Assembly: GCA_025266875.1 (NCBI GenBank)
Contig: JALLLT010000117.1
Span: 1 to 28,943 of the forward strand
DNA: 28,943 bases
Source of the DNA: Fennellomyces sp. T-0311
Lineage: Eukaryota; Mucoromycota; Mucoromycetes; Mucorales; Lichtheimiaceae
Reading direction: 5' to 3'
The notes beneath the pieces are model-generated. The model was given only the letters and a program-made list of their open reading frames with translations, was not told the DNA's origin and did not search any database. Position 1 is the stretch's first letter. Each line of letters begins with the position of its first letter. The translations under genes were made by a program, and so were the position numbers. Shown piece after piece: positions 1 through 9,309 of the stretch.

Positions 1-209
1 GTAGCGAAACCACTACTGCATTCCAACTATCCAAATTCCCAAATAGCGATTCCGCTGGAAATCTATATTGCCTTTAGCCAAAACTAAAACTGGCGCTCAA
101 CAAATTTAGCGAATCCGCTGAAGATGCTCTAAAAATCATTTTAAGTGCAGTGTAGTTTTCAAAATACTATTTTCATATATATCATGCTACGTTTTGCTTC
201 TATCACAAG

Positions 210-283
210 GCTTCTATGGCGCAATTGGCTAGCGCGTCTGACTGTTAATCAGGAGGTTGGTGGTTCGAGCCCACCTAGGAGCG
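210..283 (+). tRNA. tRNA-Asn (anticodon GTT)
   Basis: This 74-nt stretch folds as a full cloverleaf. The acceptor arms are GCTTCTA (210-216) and TAGGAGC (276-282), followed by discriminator G283. The D-arm has GCGC/GCGC. The anticodon arm has TCTGA/TCAGG around a CTGTTAA loop, which puts GTT at 244-246. The T-arm has GGTGG/CCACC around TTCGAGC. GTT reads Asn codons. There is no intron. A T6 run begins 20 bp downstream, and a Ty3/gypsy LTR starts 40 bp past the gene end. Confidence 0.96.
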
Positions 284-302
284 TATCTAATGCTTAGTTA
301 TC

Positions 303-308
303 TTTTTT
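303..308 (+). terminator. Pol III terminator of tRNA-Asn (T6)
   Basis: A run of six T on the coding strand, 20 nt after the tRNA-Asn end. This is the usual RNA polymerase III stop signal. The LTR of gypsy element A starts 15 nt further on, so the element lies outside the transcribed tRNA unit. Confidence 0.75.
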
Positions 309-323
309 ATTATGTCGTTGTCA

Positions 324-938
324 TGTCGTAGCCTGTCGTAGCCATTTCTGGCGGACTTCCTTTGGTTTCCTTTTTGGATGATCCTTCCTTGTCGCGCAGT
401 ATTAGCTGTTGCACAGATCGCTGCGGTATGCCGCAGTACCTCTTTGTACTCCCTTTTGTTATTATTCTTATCATCAAATCCATTATCCACGTCATGCGCA
501 GTAAGCTGCAGTAAGCCGCAGTAGTATTTTATTAGCATTAGAAAACATATAAATATCCCCTTAGACTAAAAGAATAAACATTATCTTACGACTTCTCTTT
601 CAAACCTTTTTCTGTTATTGGCTACGGTTCATCCGCCAACAAGTGACACGACAAGCCTTTTTCGGCGGACTTATTCCCATTTCCTTTTTGGATACCTCTT
701 CCGTCGTTTTGCTGCGCAAACGTTGCCAAGGCTGCTACGCCTGCTTAGTCTTCGTCAATGCTCAGCATCGTCCTCATCATATGTCATATCTTAGATTATT
801 ATTTGAATTAGCAAAACATATAAATATCCATTCATGCATTAGCAATAAACATCATCGATCTGTTATCCTCTTTATTTCTTTTTGTTCCAAAAGTCTATTC
901 TCTGGCTACGGTCTATCTGCCAAGATACGAAGACGACA
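324..938 (+). repeat. 5' LTR of gypsy A, split by a nested solo LTR
   Basis: The LTR is in two pieces, 324-333 (TGTCGTAGCC) and 658-938. Reading the pieces together lines up with the start of the related LTRs at 334 and, in inverse orientation, 24357. Shared landmarks are GGCGGACTT, a TTTCCTTTTTGGATA block, a TATA-like CATATAAATATCC (about 814-826) and GGCTACGG near the end. The LTR closes with GACGACA (932-938), which mirrors the TGTCGT start. The primer-binding site follows after two bases. Confidence 0.8.
334..653 (+). repeat. Solo LTR (gypsy A/C family) nested in the 5' LTR of element A
   Basis: A 320-bp unit starts TGTCGTAGCC and ends CACGACA, giving matching inverted ends. It is flanked by AGCC on both sides (330-333 and 654-657), a likely 4-bp target duplication. 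It carries a TATA-like CATATAAATATCC (545-557). Its R-U5 half is nearly the same as the LTR at 24048-24357 (inverse strand), so it belongs to the family of element C. No internal region is attached, which is the usual product of LTR-LTR recombination. Confidence 0.8.
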
Positions 939-940
939 AT

Positions 941-953
941 TGGTAGCGAAAGC
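941..953 (+). other. Primer-binding site of gypsy A
   Basis: TGGTAGCGAAAGC begins two bases after the LTR end. The first eight bases are complementary to a tRNA 3' end reading CGCTACCA, as in fungal initiator tRNA-Met. The position right after the LTR is where minus-strand DNA synthesis is primed in LTR elements. The exact donor tRNA is inferred. Confidence 0.6.
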
Positions 954-1078
954 GATTTATGAGCGATAAATTTTTTCACCCAAGTTTCCAAGAATATCGC
1001 TCATAAGAAGATCTATCATCTGAAGAAGAAGCCACTACCTGACAAGAACTTACCTTTGAAGATTCCGATCAAGAAGAC

Positions 1079-2413
1079 ATGTCACAGGACACGACTCAGA
1101 CAATTTTGGCGACCTTGGCCGCCCTACTCAAGAACCAGCAAGACCCCAAACCTTTCCGTGCACGCATACATGAACCTGACACGTATTATGGTAGCTGAGT
1201 CTTGAATGCAGCGCAAAGTTGGCTTCGATCAGTCGAGAGATACCTTGAGATGGCCGACCCGGGCGAGCACCAATGGGTAGCTTATGCAGCGACACTTCTG
1301 CAAGTGTCGTATCCTGACATACCAGTCATCCATTGTCTACAGACCTTTCCATCTCAGCCTTTGTTACATCCGTTCCTTTATTTCGACATCAACAACCGCA
1401 CAGTTATCTATTGGCCTGTTCACTGGCTTGTGTGTCAGTGAGACCTTGATCTGGGTTCAGACTTCAAGAAGGACCATTCACGTCAACTCAGTCTCTGCAT
1501 GATTATCCGCTCCTTCGTAATAAGGCAGTATGGTCATTAGGGATTACGGCGATAACACGGATTCGGCTCTGATAGAAAAGCATTCACCTTCTCCGTCCCG
1601 ACTCATCATCATTATAAATAGAGAGTAGTTCTCTTCAATAAAACATTATCTTATTTTTGGTCTCGTCATTTGAAGCTTTCCAATTGAGCGATACCACAGC
1701 GAGGCGAAGCAGAGATCTGGTGGCAGCAGCAGGAAGCACGCGCAGATATCAGCGACTGGCAAGAGTTCAAGAGACGATTGTTGCAAATGTTCAGCCCACC
1801 TGATGCTCCACGTCTTGCAAGAGACCATCTCACACTATTGGCACAGAAAGGCACGGTGGCCGAGTATGTTGCACAGTTTCAGGCTATCTGGACTGCCCTG
1901 CCACAGATGACGGACGACGAGGCGAAGGATCGGTTCGAGTGAGGTCTACAGCCCGACATGTTTATGCATGTTAGATCTCGTTCTGCCAAGACGACCGATG
2001 AAGCCATGCAGATTGCTCTGGCCTTTGAGAGCTCTCAGCAACAGGCCCGGTATTGGTACGAGCAAGGTGTCCAACAGCAACCTCCCCAGCAGCAACATGG
2101 ACAGTACCACATACCCGAGTATCTCCGTTCGTCTGGTGTGGCACCTATGAATCTGGACGCCATTCGCTCAAGAGGACCAGGGCCGAGCTGGCGCTCGTCT
2201 GGTCGCGATGGCCGCTCCAACAACTGGCGTCGACGTGATGATGGTGGTGACCAGGACAAGGAATGCTACAACTGTGGTGGTGTCGGCCACATTGCCCACA
2301 ACTGTTCGTCTGCTCCTCGTCGCCAAGGAGGCAATGGTGGCAATGGTCATTATCAAGGCAACAATCATTCGGGTTACCAAAGCCACCCAAAAGGCCAAGC
2401 GCAGTCGAATTAG
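1079..2413 (+). pseudogene. gag of gypsy A (two nonsense codons, solo LTR inserted)
   Basis: The likely start is the ATG at 1079 (MSQDTTQTILATLAALLK...). The frame runs to a stop at 2411-2413. The capsid-like part includes WLRSVERYLEMAD, WQEFKRRLLQMFSPP and VAEYVAQFQAIW motifs, which are typical of Ty3/gypsy Gag. A CCHC knuckle CYNCGGVGHIAHNC lies at 2267-2308, followed by a Gly/Asn-rich tail. It is broken by TGA at 1196-1198 and 1940-1942, both plausibly CGA (Arg) originally. The LTR inserted at 1305-1698 plus its 5-bp target duplication adds 399 bp, a multiple of three, so the frame after it is unchanged. Gag would form the particle that packages element RNA. Confidence 0.85.
1305..1698 (+). 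repeat. Solo LTR inserted in gag of gypsy A
   Basis: A 394-bp unit starts TGTCGTATCC and ends GCGATACCACA, so the ends are imperfect inverted repeats. It is flanked by GCAAG (1300-1304) and GCGAG (1699-1703), a 5-bp target duplication with one change. It has a TATA-like ATTATAAATAG near 1612 and AATAAAA at 1639. Its first ten bases match the 3' LTR start of gypsy B at 18782, but the rest differs, so it is a related, different family. Removing it with one target copy rejoins gag in frame. Confidence 0.85.
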
Positions 2414-2449
2414 AGGGAGTTCCCCCGCGCCAATCACAATCCCTCAACA

Positions 2450-3210
2450 TGGTTGAACAAGAGCCGCCGTCTGTCCCTGAAGCCCCACTGATCGACTTGT
2501 CCAACGACCAGGACGAAGATGCCTGTTTGCTGCAGGAAACTCTACAGGAGGATAAACAGTACTTTGATTCCTTGCTTTCAATAAAAGAAACCGATTTACC
2601 CATGTATCCAATGTCGTGCAATGGTTGTCCTGTGCTTGTGTTGATCGATTCCGGTGCCACTGGTTCTTACGTCGCCCCAAGGATCGCGAAGGCCCTGCCC
2701 ACACGTGCTGTGCCCAGCTGAGAAGTTGAAACTGCAGGAGGTCATGTCATGTCGATCAGCCACCAAGCTACGTTGTCGTTGAATGCCCAAGGATACAAGC
2801 ATGCCGCTACCGCTTACGTCCTTGATACCAAGTTCGACATGATCCTGGGCCGTGACTGGCTGAAGGCTGTGCAACCTGTGCCAGATTGGGAGTTGGATAC
2901 CTGGCGGATCCGCAAGAGAGAGCATGAATATGTTATTCATCCACAACATAAACGTGTGATCCCCGAGCTCGTATACCTGATCTCGCACCATCAAGTCCAG
3001 CGCTTGGAGCGCCGCAAGGGGATTGACGATGTCTTTGTGTGTTTCCTGCGTCCACAAGAAGGGGAACCCAAGGGCAATACGAACGACCATATGGCCAAGG
3101 CTCTAATCAAAAAATTCAGCAATGTTTTCCAAGATAAGTTGCCTGGCCTACCTCCTCACACTAGGCGAAAAGGGAGTAATCACAGAGTTTCAGAAGTAGG
3201 AGATTGTTAA
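2450..3210 (+). pseudogene. pol of gypsy A: protease and start of RT (truncated)
   Basis: The frame differs from gag by one position and overlaps its end, so a programmed shift or an internal start (ATG 2450) would be needed. The aspartic-protease active site reads VLIDSGATGSYVAP (about 2635-2676) and the second conserved block reads FDMILGRDWL (about 2836-2865). TGA at 2719-2721 interrupts it, again likely from CGA. 'FSNVFQDKLPGLPPH' (about 3115-3159) marks the linker before RT. After it the reading is lost: a stretch resembling the EKG(V)I..F RT motif follows directly in another frame, which implies an internal deletion. From 3191 on, the sequence belongs to the CACTA-like element. Confidence 0.8.
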
Positions 3211-4063
3211 AATTTGTGTGGGGGGAACGTGTGAATGGGCAGAGCCCTCCAAGTTTTGCAGCGACGGATGGCAATTCCGAAGGGAAAAGGGAAAAGTGGT
3301 GGGTGATAAAGGTATTTCCGATATTTTGGACATCGTTTGTGAGCACATGCAAGGCGGGAAAGGTATTTCTGGTGTAATATATCAACAGACGACACAAGAA
3401 ACCCTGATTTAGGCAATGCGTAACAGTAACTTCTCTTGTAAAACCATAGCGGTGCTTGGCAAAAGTGAAGCAAGCCGTAAGGGAATTCTCACGATAGTTT
3501 ATTTTTTTGTTGAAGTTAGCTGAGTGGTGAACCGCAAAAGCAGTGGGCTGATGAACATTCAAAATAAAAAGGGAATTTTAGCAACAGCAGTGAAAAAAAG
3601 TATTCGTAATGTCGTTGATTCCTTCATGATGAGGACATGATGACCGAGCATTCGTAAAGTTCTTCTTTCAAAAGCAGCCTTGCAACGTTGCACATGGCAA
3701 TGACCTTTCAATGCCAGGGAATAGAATTATGCTAGATGCTATTTTTATCAGCATACTTCTGCAGACACAGAATCAAAATAGGAAGTCGAAAGGAATTCCG
3801 AAAACGTGATGCTGGATCGTGTCGTGGCCTGTCAACGTGATCCATTTGGATTGCCAAGAGACGTGATAGTTTGAAATAACAAGAAAATACGCTGCCAAGG
3901 AAGTGATTACGTGTTCAAAGAACGTTTATTTCGGTGGATCACATCATATGTGAAAGGCCAAGAAGATATATAAACGCGTCCAAGAAGCATCATTAAAGGC
4001 ACTTCATTCATACTCTTCAGACCCATCCTTACCTGTTACCCCAATGTCATCCCAGCAATTGTA
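3191..4063 (+). mobile_element. 5' end of a Tnp2/CACTA-like element (copy A), truncated
   Basis: The start has the same layout as the element at 25442: CAGAAGTA, then a short AT-rich stretch, a G-run with ACGTG (3218-3231), about 0.8 kb of non-coding DNA, then an ATG with MSSQQL, close to MSSHQL in the other copy. The subterminal part has several GCCAAG motifs (near 3854, 3894 and 3956) like those before the gene of the other copy. A TATA-like ATATATAAACG sits at about 3965. No gene is seen between 3211 and 4043. The copy stops at 4063 where the large Tc1-type transposon begins. Confidence 0.65.
4044..4063 (+). pseudogene. First codons of the Tnp2-like transposase, copy A
   Basis: Twenty bases encode MSSQQL plus two bases of the next codon, which then meet the Tc1-type terminal repeat. 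The intact counterpart at 26295 reads MSSHQLF. The preceding bases are also alike in both copies (a pyrimidine-rich leader with CTTACC just before the ATG). Seeing it depends on comparing the two copies within this window. Confidence 0.6.
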
Positions 4064-5068
4064 CAGGATTTTGCGCGTCAGATGGGGAAAGAATGGATGG
4101 TTTTAAATTTCAGAATGGATGGTTATTTAACTTAGAAATGGATAGTTTTTTGACCAAGAGTGGGTAGTTTTTTGATCAAGAGTGGGTAGTTTCTCCGACC
4201 AAGAGTGGGTAGTTTTTCTACCAAGAGTGGATAATTTTTTCGACCAAGAGTGGATAATTTTTCACTCAAGAGTGGGTACTTTTTCAACCAGGATTAGGTA
4301 GTTGTTCACTCAAGAGTGGGTAATTCTTCACCCAAGAGTAGATAGTTCTTCATTCAAGAGTGGTTGGTTCTTCAACCAAGAGTGGGTAGTTCTTCAACCA
4401 AGAGTAGGTGGTTGTTCACTCAAGAGTGGATGGTTGTTCACTTAAGAGTGGGTAGTTCTTCACCCAAGAGTAGGTGGTTGTTCGCTCAAGAGTAGGTGGT
4501 TGTTCACTCAAGAGTGGATGGTTGTTCACTTAAGAGCGGGTAGTTCTTCACCCAAGAGTAGGTGGTTGTTCGCTCAAGAGTAGGTGGTTGTTCACTCAAG
4601 AGTGGATGGTCGTTCACTTAAGAGCGGGTAGTTCTTCACCCAAGAGTAGGTGGTTGTTCGCTCAAGAGTAGGTGGTTGTTCACTCAAGAGTGGATGGTTG
4701 TTCACTTAAGAGCGGGTAGTTCTTCACCCAAGAGTAGGTGGTTCTTCACCCAAGAGTAGGTGGTTGTTCGCTCAAGAGTAGGTGGTTGTTCACTCAAGAG
4801 TGGGTAGTTCTTCAACCAAGAGTGGGTACGTTTTCACTCAAGAGTGAATAGCTCTTCATCCAGGAGTGGGTTGCTGTTTACTCAAGAGTGGGTGGTTCTT
4901 CGCGAAAGAGAGAAGGCTTCATAGTGCAAAGGACGCGTTTTTAGAAGTGAATTCAAGTACAAACGACCATTCGTATGTCAATTCATAACAAGATTTAGTT
5001 CGTTGCCGAGTGATTTATCTGAAAACTGGAATGGTAGCAAAACATCTTCATCTCAATGGTCGGTGAAT
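4064..5068 (+). repeat. Left terminal inverted repeat of the Tc1-type transposon
   Basis: The outermost 100 bp differ from the right end at only about two positions. Then comes an array of about 33 units of roughly 30 bp, variants of CAAGAGTGGGTAGTTCTTCA (about 4142-4905). A unique inner part follows (about 4905-5068), which contains TTCGTATGTCAATTCATAAC and matches 13979-14140 inverted. The left copy is longer only because its array is longer. Confidence 0.9.
4442..4820 (+). repeat. 88-bp higher-order tandem repeat within the left TIR array
   Basis: The unit TTAAGAG(T/C)GGGTAGTTC recurs at 4442, 4530, 4618 and 4706, exactly 88 bp apart. Each 88-bp block is three of the basic ~29-bp units in a fixed order. 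The last block carries one extra basic unit (a doubled CACCCAAGAGTAGG). The right TIR has no such blocks, so this is a local expansion. Confidence 0.85.
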
Positions 5069-5145
5069 GTTACAAAATAATATAGAGTACTGAGTAAATA
5101 AGCGCACCTTTCTAAGTTTCTTACACAAATCGTATCGTAACAATA

Positions 5146-6864
5146 ATGTTCGCAAACAAGAACAAGCGTGATACCACTTCTCCACCTCCTGAAGCACGGA
5201 TCACCAAACGCGTCAGAATGGGTGATGAGATGCGCTCTTTGACACGTACTTTCAGCAATGCCAGCCTCAAAGATGATGACATTGGTAGAAATTAAGCTGA
5301 ATGCTATTTTGTTATAATGAATACCAACATCTGGTTATAGAGTCGAGAAGACCGCAAGCTCCGGCTCAACTATTGAGCATTACTGCTGGCAATGCTGAAA
5401 ACGGTAAATTATTTATTTGCTGGCGTCTCCGTTAATTGTAATAACATTGCCACAGAGTACGAAGAGCCGAATCTTGAAGTATCCGACGAGGATTATGAGA
5501 TGGGTGAGGCTAGCCCTTCTCCTGCCTCCGACCCTGCCTCTCTTCCTGCGCCTGCTTCTCTTCCTGTGTCTGCCTCTCTTCCTGTGTCTGCCTCTCTTCC
5601 TGTGTCTGCCTCTCTTCCTGTGTCTGCCTCTCTTCCTGCCCTTGCCACTCTGCCTGTGCCTGCCTCTCTTCCTGCGTCTGCCTCTCTTCCCGCGCCTGCC
5701 TCTATCAGTTCCTCTGCTACTACTTCTTCCCCTGTGGTTTCCTCTTCTTCTGCGCCTGCCTCTATTGCCAAGAAGCAAAGGAAGCCGCGCCCTCAAATTG
5801 GGGAGTATGCCAAGTTGAAAGGTGGTGAGATCGACGTTGGCATGTTCCACCTAGTTGCGAAGGGGTACACGAAGAAAAATGCTGCCTCTGCAGCAACTGT
5901 TAAGCAGAGTACCCTCCAGACGTACGACATGAGGTACAGAACCAATGGCAATGAGAAAGTGACGGAGAAGAAGAGAGGTCTGCAACCAAAACGAATGATT
6001 ACCCCTGAGATTAAGCGGGCCATTTGTGAATACCTTGACTGTCACAGTATTGTGACAGTTCACCAGGTCAAAGGCATGATTGCGCAGAGGTTCCAAAAAA
6101 CTATCGCATTTCATACAATGCAAGACTATCTGCGCAAGGAGTTTAAGCTTGGGTTACGTGGAGTTCGTACCTGGCCCAAGCTTTTGGAAGATGACGATGA
6201 AGACGATGTGGATGGTGAAACTGCAGAGGTGCAAAATCAGTGCCTCGTTCTTGGCATGGACCTTATGGGTGCCCATGGAACCAAGTGTGTGTTTGTTGGC
6301 GAAGCAGGATTTGATGTCAACCACCGTCGTCGTTTCCCTCCAGGAAAAGAGGATGAACTGGTCCCAGTACGAGAGAGCACGGAACCAGTTCCACGGATGA
6401 AGATCATTCTCGCCATCAGTAGCAGAAAGCTTATCCATATGAAGGAGAGCTACCGTCCAGGAAAAACGACAGACGAGGATGTTCTGCGCTTTTTGCGGGA
6501 TTTAATTGCCCAGATGGACAAAGTTGAATCATATTTCAGGTGGCATATTGTTTTCAACGCTGTGTCACCAGATATGGAGAAGGCAATTTGGCAAGCTCTC
6601 AAGGGCCATCCGTATACACCTATCTTCTTGCCACGTTGCTCCTTCTTGCACAACCCGGTGTTTAGTTTCCTCAACGAAGCAATAGTGACAATGCCACGTA
6701 GGGAGCTGAACCCCAGGGAGAAAGGCGCATCGGGTAAGAAGAAAAGCAACAATGCTTCAAGCACCAGTGAAGTTTCAAGCACCAGCAATATTGGTGACAA
6801 AACACTGCATGACCACATGAAGGCCACAATGTTGAAAGTCCCACAGTTTATGATGCAAACCTAG
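5146..6864 (+). CDS. Tc1-type transposase paralogue without catalytic acids (accessory protein?)
   Basis: Three exons fit well: 5146-5284, 5341-5403 and 5456-6864. The introns are 56 and 52 nt, phase 1, with GTAGAA..TATAG and GTAAAT..CACAG borders, giving 536 aa. The N-terminus is basic, then acidic (about 69-85), then a Pro/Ser/Ala-rich repeat (about 88-165). A helix-turn-helix region around 'GYTKKNAASAATVKQSTLQ' and a winged part 'ITPEIKRAICEYLDCHSIV' line up with the same parts of the DD34E transposase of this element. In the DDE fold the expected acids are G349 (VGEAGF), N435 (FNAVS) and F470 (NPVFSF). N435-F470 keeps the 34-residue gap of DD34E. It is uninterrupted, so the loss of catalysis is not simple decay. 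It may bind TIRs or regulate transposition; that role is inferred. Confidence 0.85.
5521..5706 (+). repeat. Low-complexity tandem coding repeat (18-nt unit)
   Basis: About ten copies of an 18-nt unit such as CTGTGTCTGCCTCTCTTC encode repeated SLPVSA/SLPAPA hexapeptides in the accessory transposase paralogue. The strand bias is strong (C/T on +). The copy number probably varies between element copies. It links the acidic N-terminal part to the DNA-binding part and is expected to be disordered. Confidence 0.8.
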
Positions 6865-7462
6865 GCCTGCACAGCATTTTCCGTTTCGTGCAATGCCAGT
6901 GAGTAGGTGCATTCACCAATGCATTCCTTTAACAGTGTATACATTCCTTTCCACGCCATTATCTTTCCTATTCCATGACACTACATACTGCTTCGGCTCC
7001 TATAACCCATCATTATTTCTTCGTTGTTATATATGTATATATGCTCCCTTCTCTTTCATCTCTCAATATGTTTCCCTATGCCTTATGTATATGCCCCATT
7101 ACCTATGTATATGAATTTCTTTCTATTATTTTTTCTTACTATATGTACGCTGAACTTTTTAACCTACTATTAATGCTTACCTTCCTACTAATTTCATCGT
7201 TTACGCAATTTCTGTAATAGAATGGAAGAATACGGTGCATACGCAAATACTAGCCCTGTTAAAAGAAAGTAGCCAAGTACCTAACACCATGACACATAGA
7301 TTCCTACTGAGTTAAGTCATATGTAGGTAATACGTATTCATGGAAATGAGTTAAGAAAAGAAGTGTGCTTTTGTAATTGTATCTGCTTATTTTAAGAAAT
7401 AAAGGAAATAAGTGAACAAGAGCGAAAAAGATATACGTAAAAGGAACATGCTGAATAGTCAG
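6865..7462. other. AT-rich spacer between convergent genes
   Basis: Between the stop of the + strand paralogue and the stop of the − strand transposase there is about 600 bp of AT-rich DNA. AATAAA-type signals occur (for example AAATAAAGG near 7396). Short reading frames here have no recognisable domain. It most likely holds the two 3' untranslated ends. Confidence 0.5.
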
Positions 7463-8229
7463 CTAAAGGTGGTCAGCGAAGTTACAACAATGGTCAAAGT
7501 ACGTCACTGCGTGAGCGACATAATTCTGATAGTCGCTGAGAGTAACATGAGACATTGCCTCTGTTAGACGGCGTGCCACTATATCATTTGAGCTTTCCGG
7601 CCCTTCGTTGCTGTTCTGTTCGACCAGATCCTGGTCTCCGTCATCACCCTCGTTCTCATCTTCTGATTCCGTGTCACTTAATGGATCCTGTCGATAAAGT
7701 GCCTTGACTTTTGAAAACATGTTTTCAATAGGATTCAACATAGGAGAGTAAGGAGGAAGAAAAACGATCTGATGGCCTTCATCTTTGAGAGCATCTGCAA
7801 TAAAGTCTGCTTTGTGGATAGATGCATTATCACACACAAAGAAGCAGTTCTTCTTATTGTCTTCCTTCAGTCTCTTCATGACAGCTTTCACAAACGCGAG
7901 AAAGTCATAGCTGTTTGTTCCACCTTTGTCAGTCTTGATGCAGGCTTCTACAAGACCATCATTCGATATGGCCGCCACCAGAGATGTAGCTTTGGACCTC
8001 ATCGCTGAAACGTCGACATGTGCGGGTTGACCACGCTGGGACCACGCATAGTTTCTGACCATGGTGGCGTTAAAAGACGCTTCGTCTAGAAAGACACAGT
8101 TGCGCTCGTAGTTGATCTTTCCGCTGTCGATGTTATCTCTAACATATTCCATACGAAGTCTTTTGGTCCTGTCACTGTTACGACGAATAGGATACCGCTG
8201 TGCGCGCTTGAGGGTGACATTGCAGCGCT

Positions 8230-8238
8230 GTATGAGAT
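8230..8238. repeat. Target-site duplication of MULE1, left copy
   Basis: GTATGAGAT directly precedes the left end of MULE1. The same nine bases follow its right end at 12513-12521. Nine bases is the usual duplication length for Mutator-like elements. The site lies within codons for the linker before the catalytic domain of the Tc1-type transposase. Confidence 0.9.
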
Positions 8239-8240
8239 AC

Positions 8241-9273
8241 ATAGCCTACGAGTCTCAGAATTTTCACGGATGGATACACTCCGATAAGGAAAAAATAGGC
8301 ACTGATTGGTTGGCTTCACGGATTTTGGGGGGAGGGGATATTTTCACGGATGGCGGACTTTGCGGATAGTAGTTCACGTAGGGGTGACTTCTGTAAATTA
8401 TGCATTTGTTAAACCTACCTTAAAACCAGTCTATGACATCTTTACGCACTAACCAGCTACAAATTGCCCTCCTTCTGATAAGACTTACTACATCGTACAT
8501 GTGACAGAATGTCTAAAAATGTAGTAAAACATAAAAGTATTCTATGATCAATAAAGTCTATATGCAATAAGGAATGTGAAACGAAAGAAATGAGGACGAG
8601 AAAATGAAAGAAAAAAAATATGAAAAAGAACAGAGAATGTGTTTGTCTATGGATAGTGGATGACTTCCAAAACGTTTATACACTGCGTGATAAAATAAAA
8701 TAAACGAGAATTGTTACACGGATTTCCTAATTCGACGATGGATAAACCTTAATCACCCCTCGATAAACAGCATTGGGGGGACGGGGATAACTTTTTTTTA
8801 CTTAGTGTTTATCCGCGATAAACTTGGATATACCCGACGGTCTATTGACCCCCTCTGACCCCCCTCAATAAACTTTTGCCATTTATTGATTTCCGACCTT
8901 GGCTTCCATCTTGCGCTCTAATTCGGCCAATCTGCTCCGGATCTCCTCCAGCTGGATGCAGAGAGTGCTGTCCATGCCTCTCACCATCCTGTGCACATCC
9001 TGCATCATCGTATGGATCTACGTCTTCTGTAAAAAAAGATGTTGACATCCGATGAGCATCATCATAGACAAATCTTGCATGTATTGTTCAAATCACACAA
9101 TTTCTGTGTGCCTGAGGTTGGTATCAGCCAGATACGCACTGTATTTTATGGTGTTTGGAGAGAAAGAAATAGAGGAAACTAAAGAAGTACGTCTATCATG
9201 GATAAACCGAGTTTTGGAAGTCTTCTTGGAAATAGAAAGCGAATAAACTTTATTCTACTTTGTATCACCCCAT
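8241..9273. other. MULE1 3' side: subterminal repeats, hairpin and inverted repeats
   Basis: There is no long reading frame here. The visible features are the TTCACGGAT repeats next to the end, two G-rich runs (8328-8338 and 8775-8786), a 17-bp palindrome GTTTATCCGCGATAAAC at 8807-8823 among several GATAAAC motifs, and a 26-bp perfect inverted repeat described separately. A short coiled-coil-like frame lies at 8883-9008 on the minus strand. Confidence 0.6.
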
Positions 9274-9309
9274 CTATTTATTCTGTATAAACGTTTTGGA
9301 AGTCATCCA
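8657..9309. repeat. 653-bp segment bounded by a perfect 26-bp inverted repeat
   Basis: TGGATGACTTCCAAAACGTT plus six more bases at 8657-8682 recur exactly, inverted, at 9284-9309. The right arm is in the last codons of the MULE1 transposase reading (WMTSKTFIQ). No target duplication is visible at its edges. It could be a MITE-like insertion, or a local inverted duplication within MULE1. Confidence 0.7.
8883..9008 (-). CDS. Short coiled-coil-like exon, unknown
   Basis: A 41-codon frame ends in TAA at 8883-8885 and reads with charged heptad-like spacing (QLEEIRSRLAELERKMEAK). An acceptor-like T-run plus ACAG or GTAG lies just upstream (about 9013-9030), so this may be the last exon of a spliced gene and not a gene of its own. 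I cannot find the preceding exon with certainty. It lies between the arms of the 26-bp inverted repeat and could come from an insertion or from an alternative end of the MULE1 gene. Confidence 0.3.
   Translation of the reverse strand: MMQDVHRMVRGMDSTLCIQLEEIRSRLAELERKMEAKVGNQ

Larger units (their letters stand above)
324..3190 (+). mobile_element. Ty3/gypsy retrotransposon A, 5' part (decayed, truncated)
   Basis: The order is 5' LTR, primer-binding site, gag with a CCHC zinc knuckle, and the aspartic-protease part of pol. The reading ends in the RT region where a CACTA-like terminus begins. Two solo LTRs are nested in it, at 334-653 and 1305-1698. There are three in-frame TGA codons and an apparent deletion inside RT: a 'PGLPPH' motif (RT entry) is followed within a few bases by a different RT-like reading. 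No 3' LTR is present. It cannot move on its own. Its LTR is related to that of element C at 24048-24357. Confidence 0.9.

Noticed and set aside
287..538. Minus-strand 83-codon frame
   Set aside because: It lies in LTR sequence just after tRNA-Asn and has no support as a gene.
643..969. 108-codon + strand frame
   Set aside because: It lies across the LTR and primer-binding site of gypsy A; LTR structure explains it.
4142..4905. Regular ~30-bp repeats that resemble a CRISPR array
   Set aside because: There are no unique spacers; units are contiguous variants of one motif, are mirrored at 14155-14530, and form the TIR of a eukaryotic transposon.
5413..5850. Arg/Gly/Lys-rich minus-strand frame opposite the paralogue gene
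   Set aside because: It is the antisense shadow of the SLPVSA coding repeat; the + strand has domains and matching introns.
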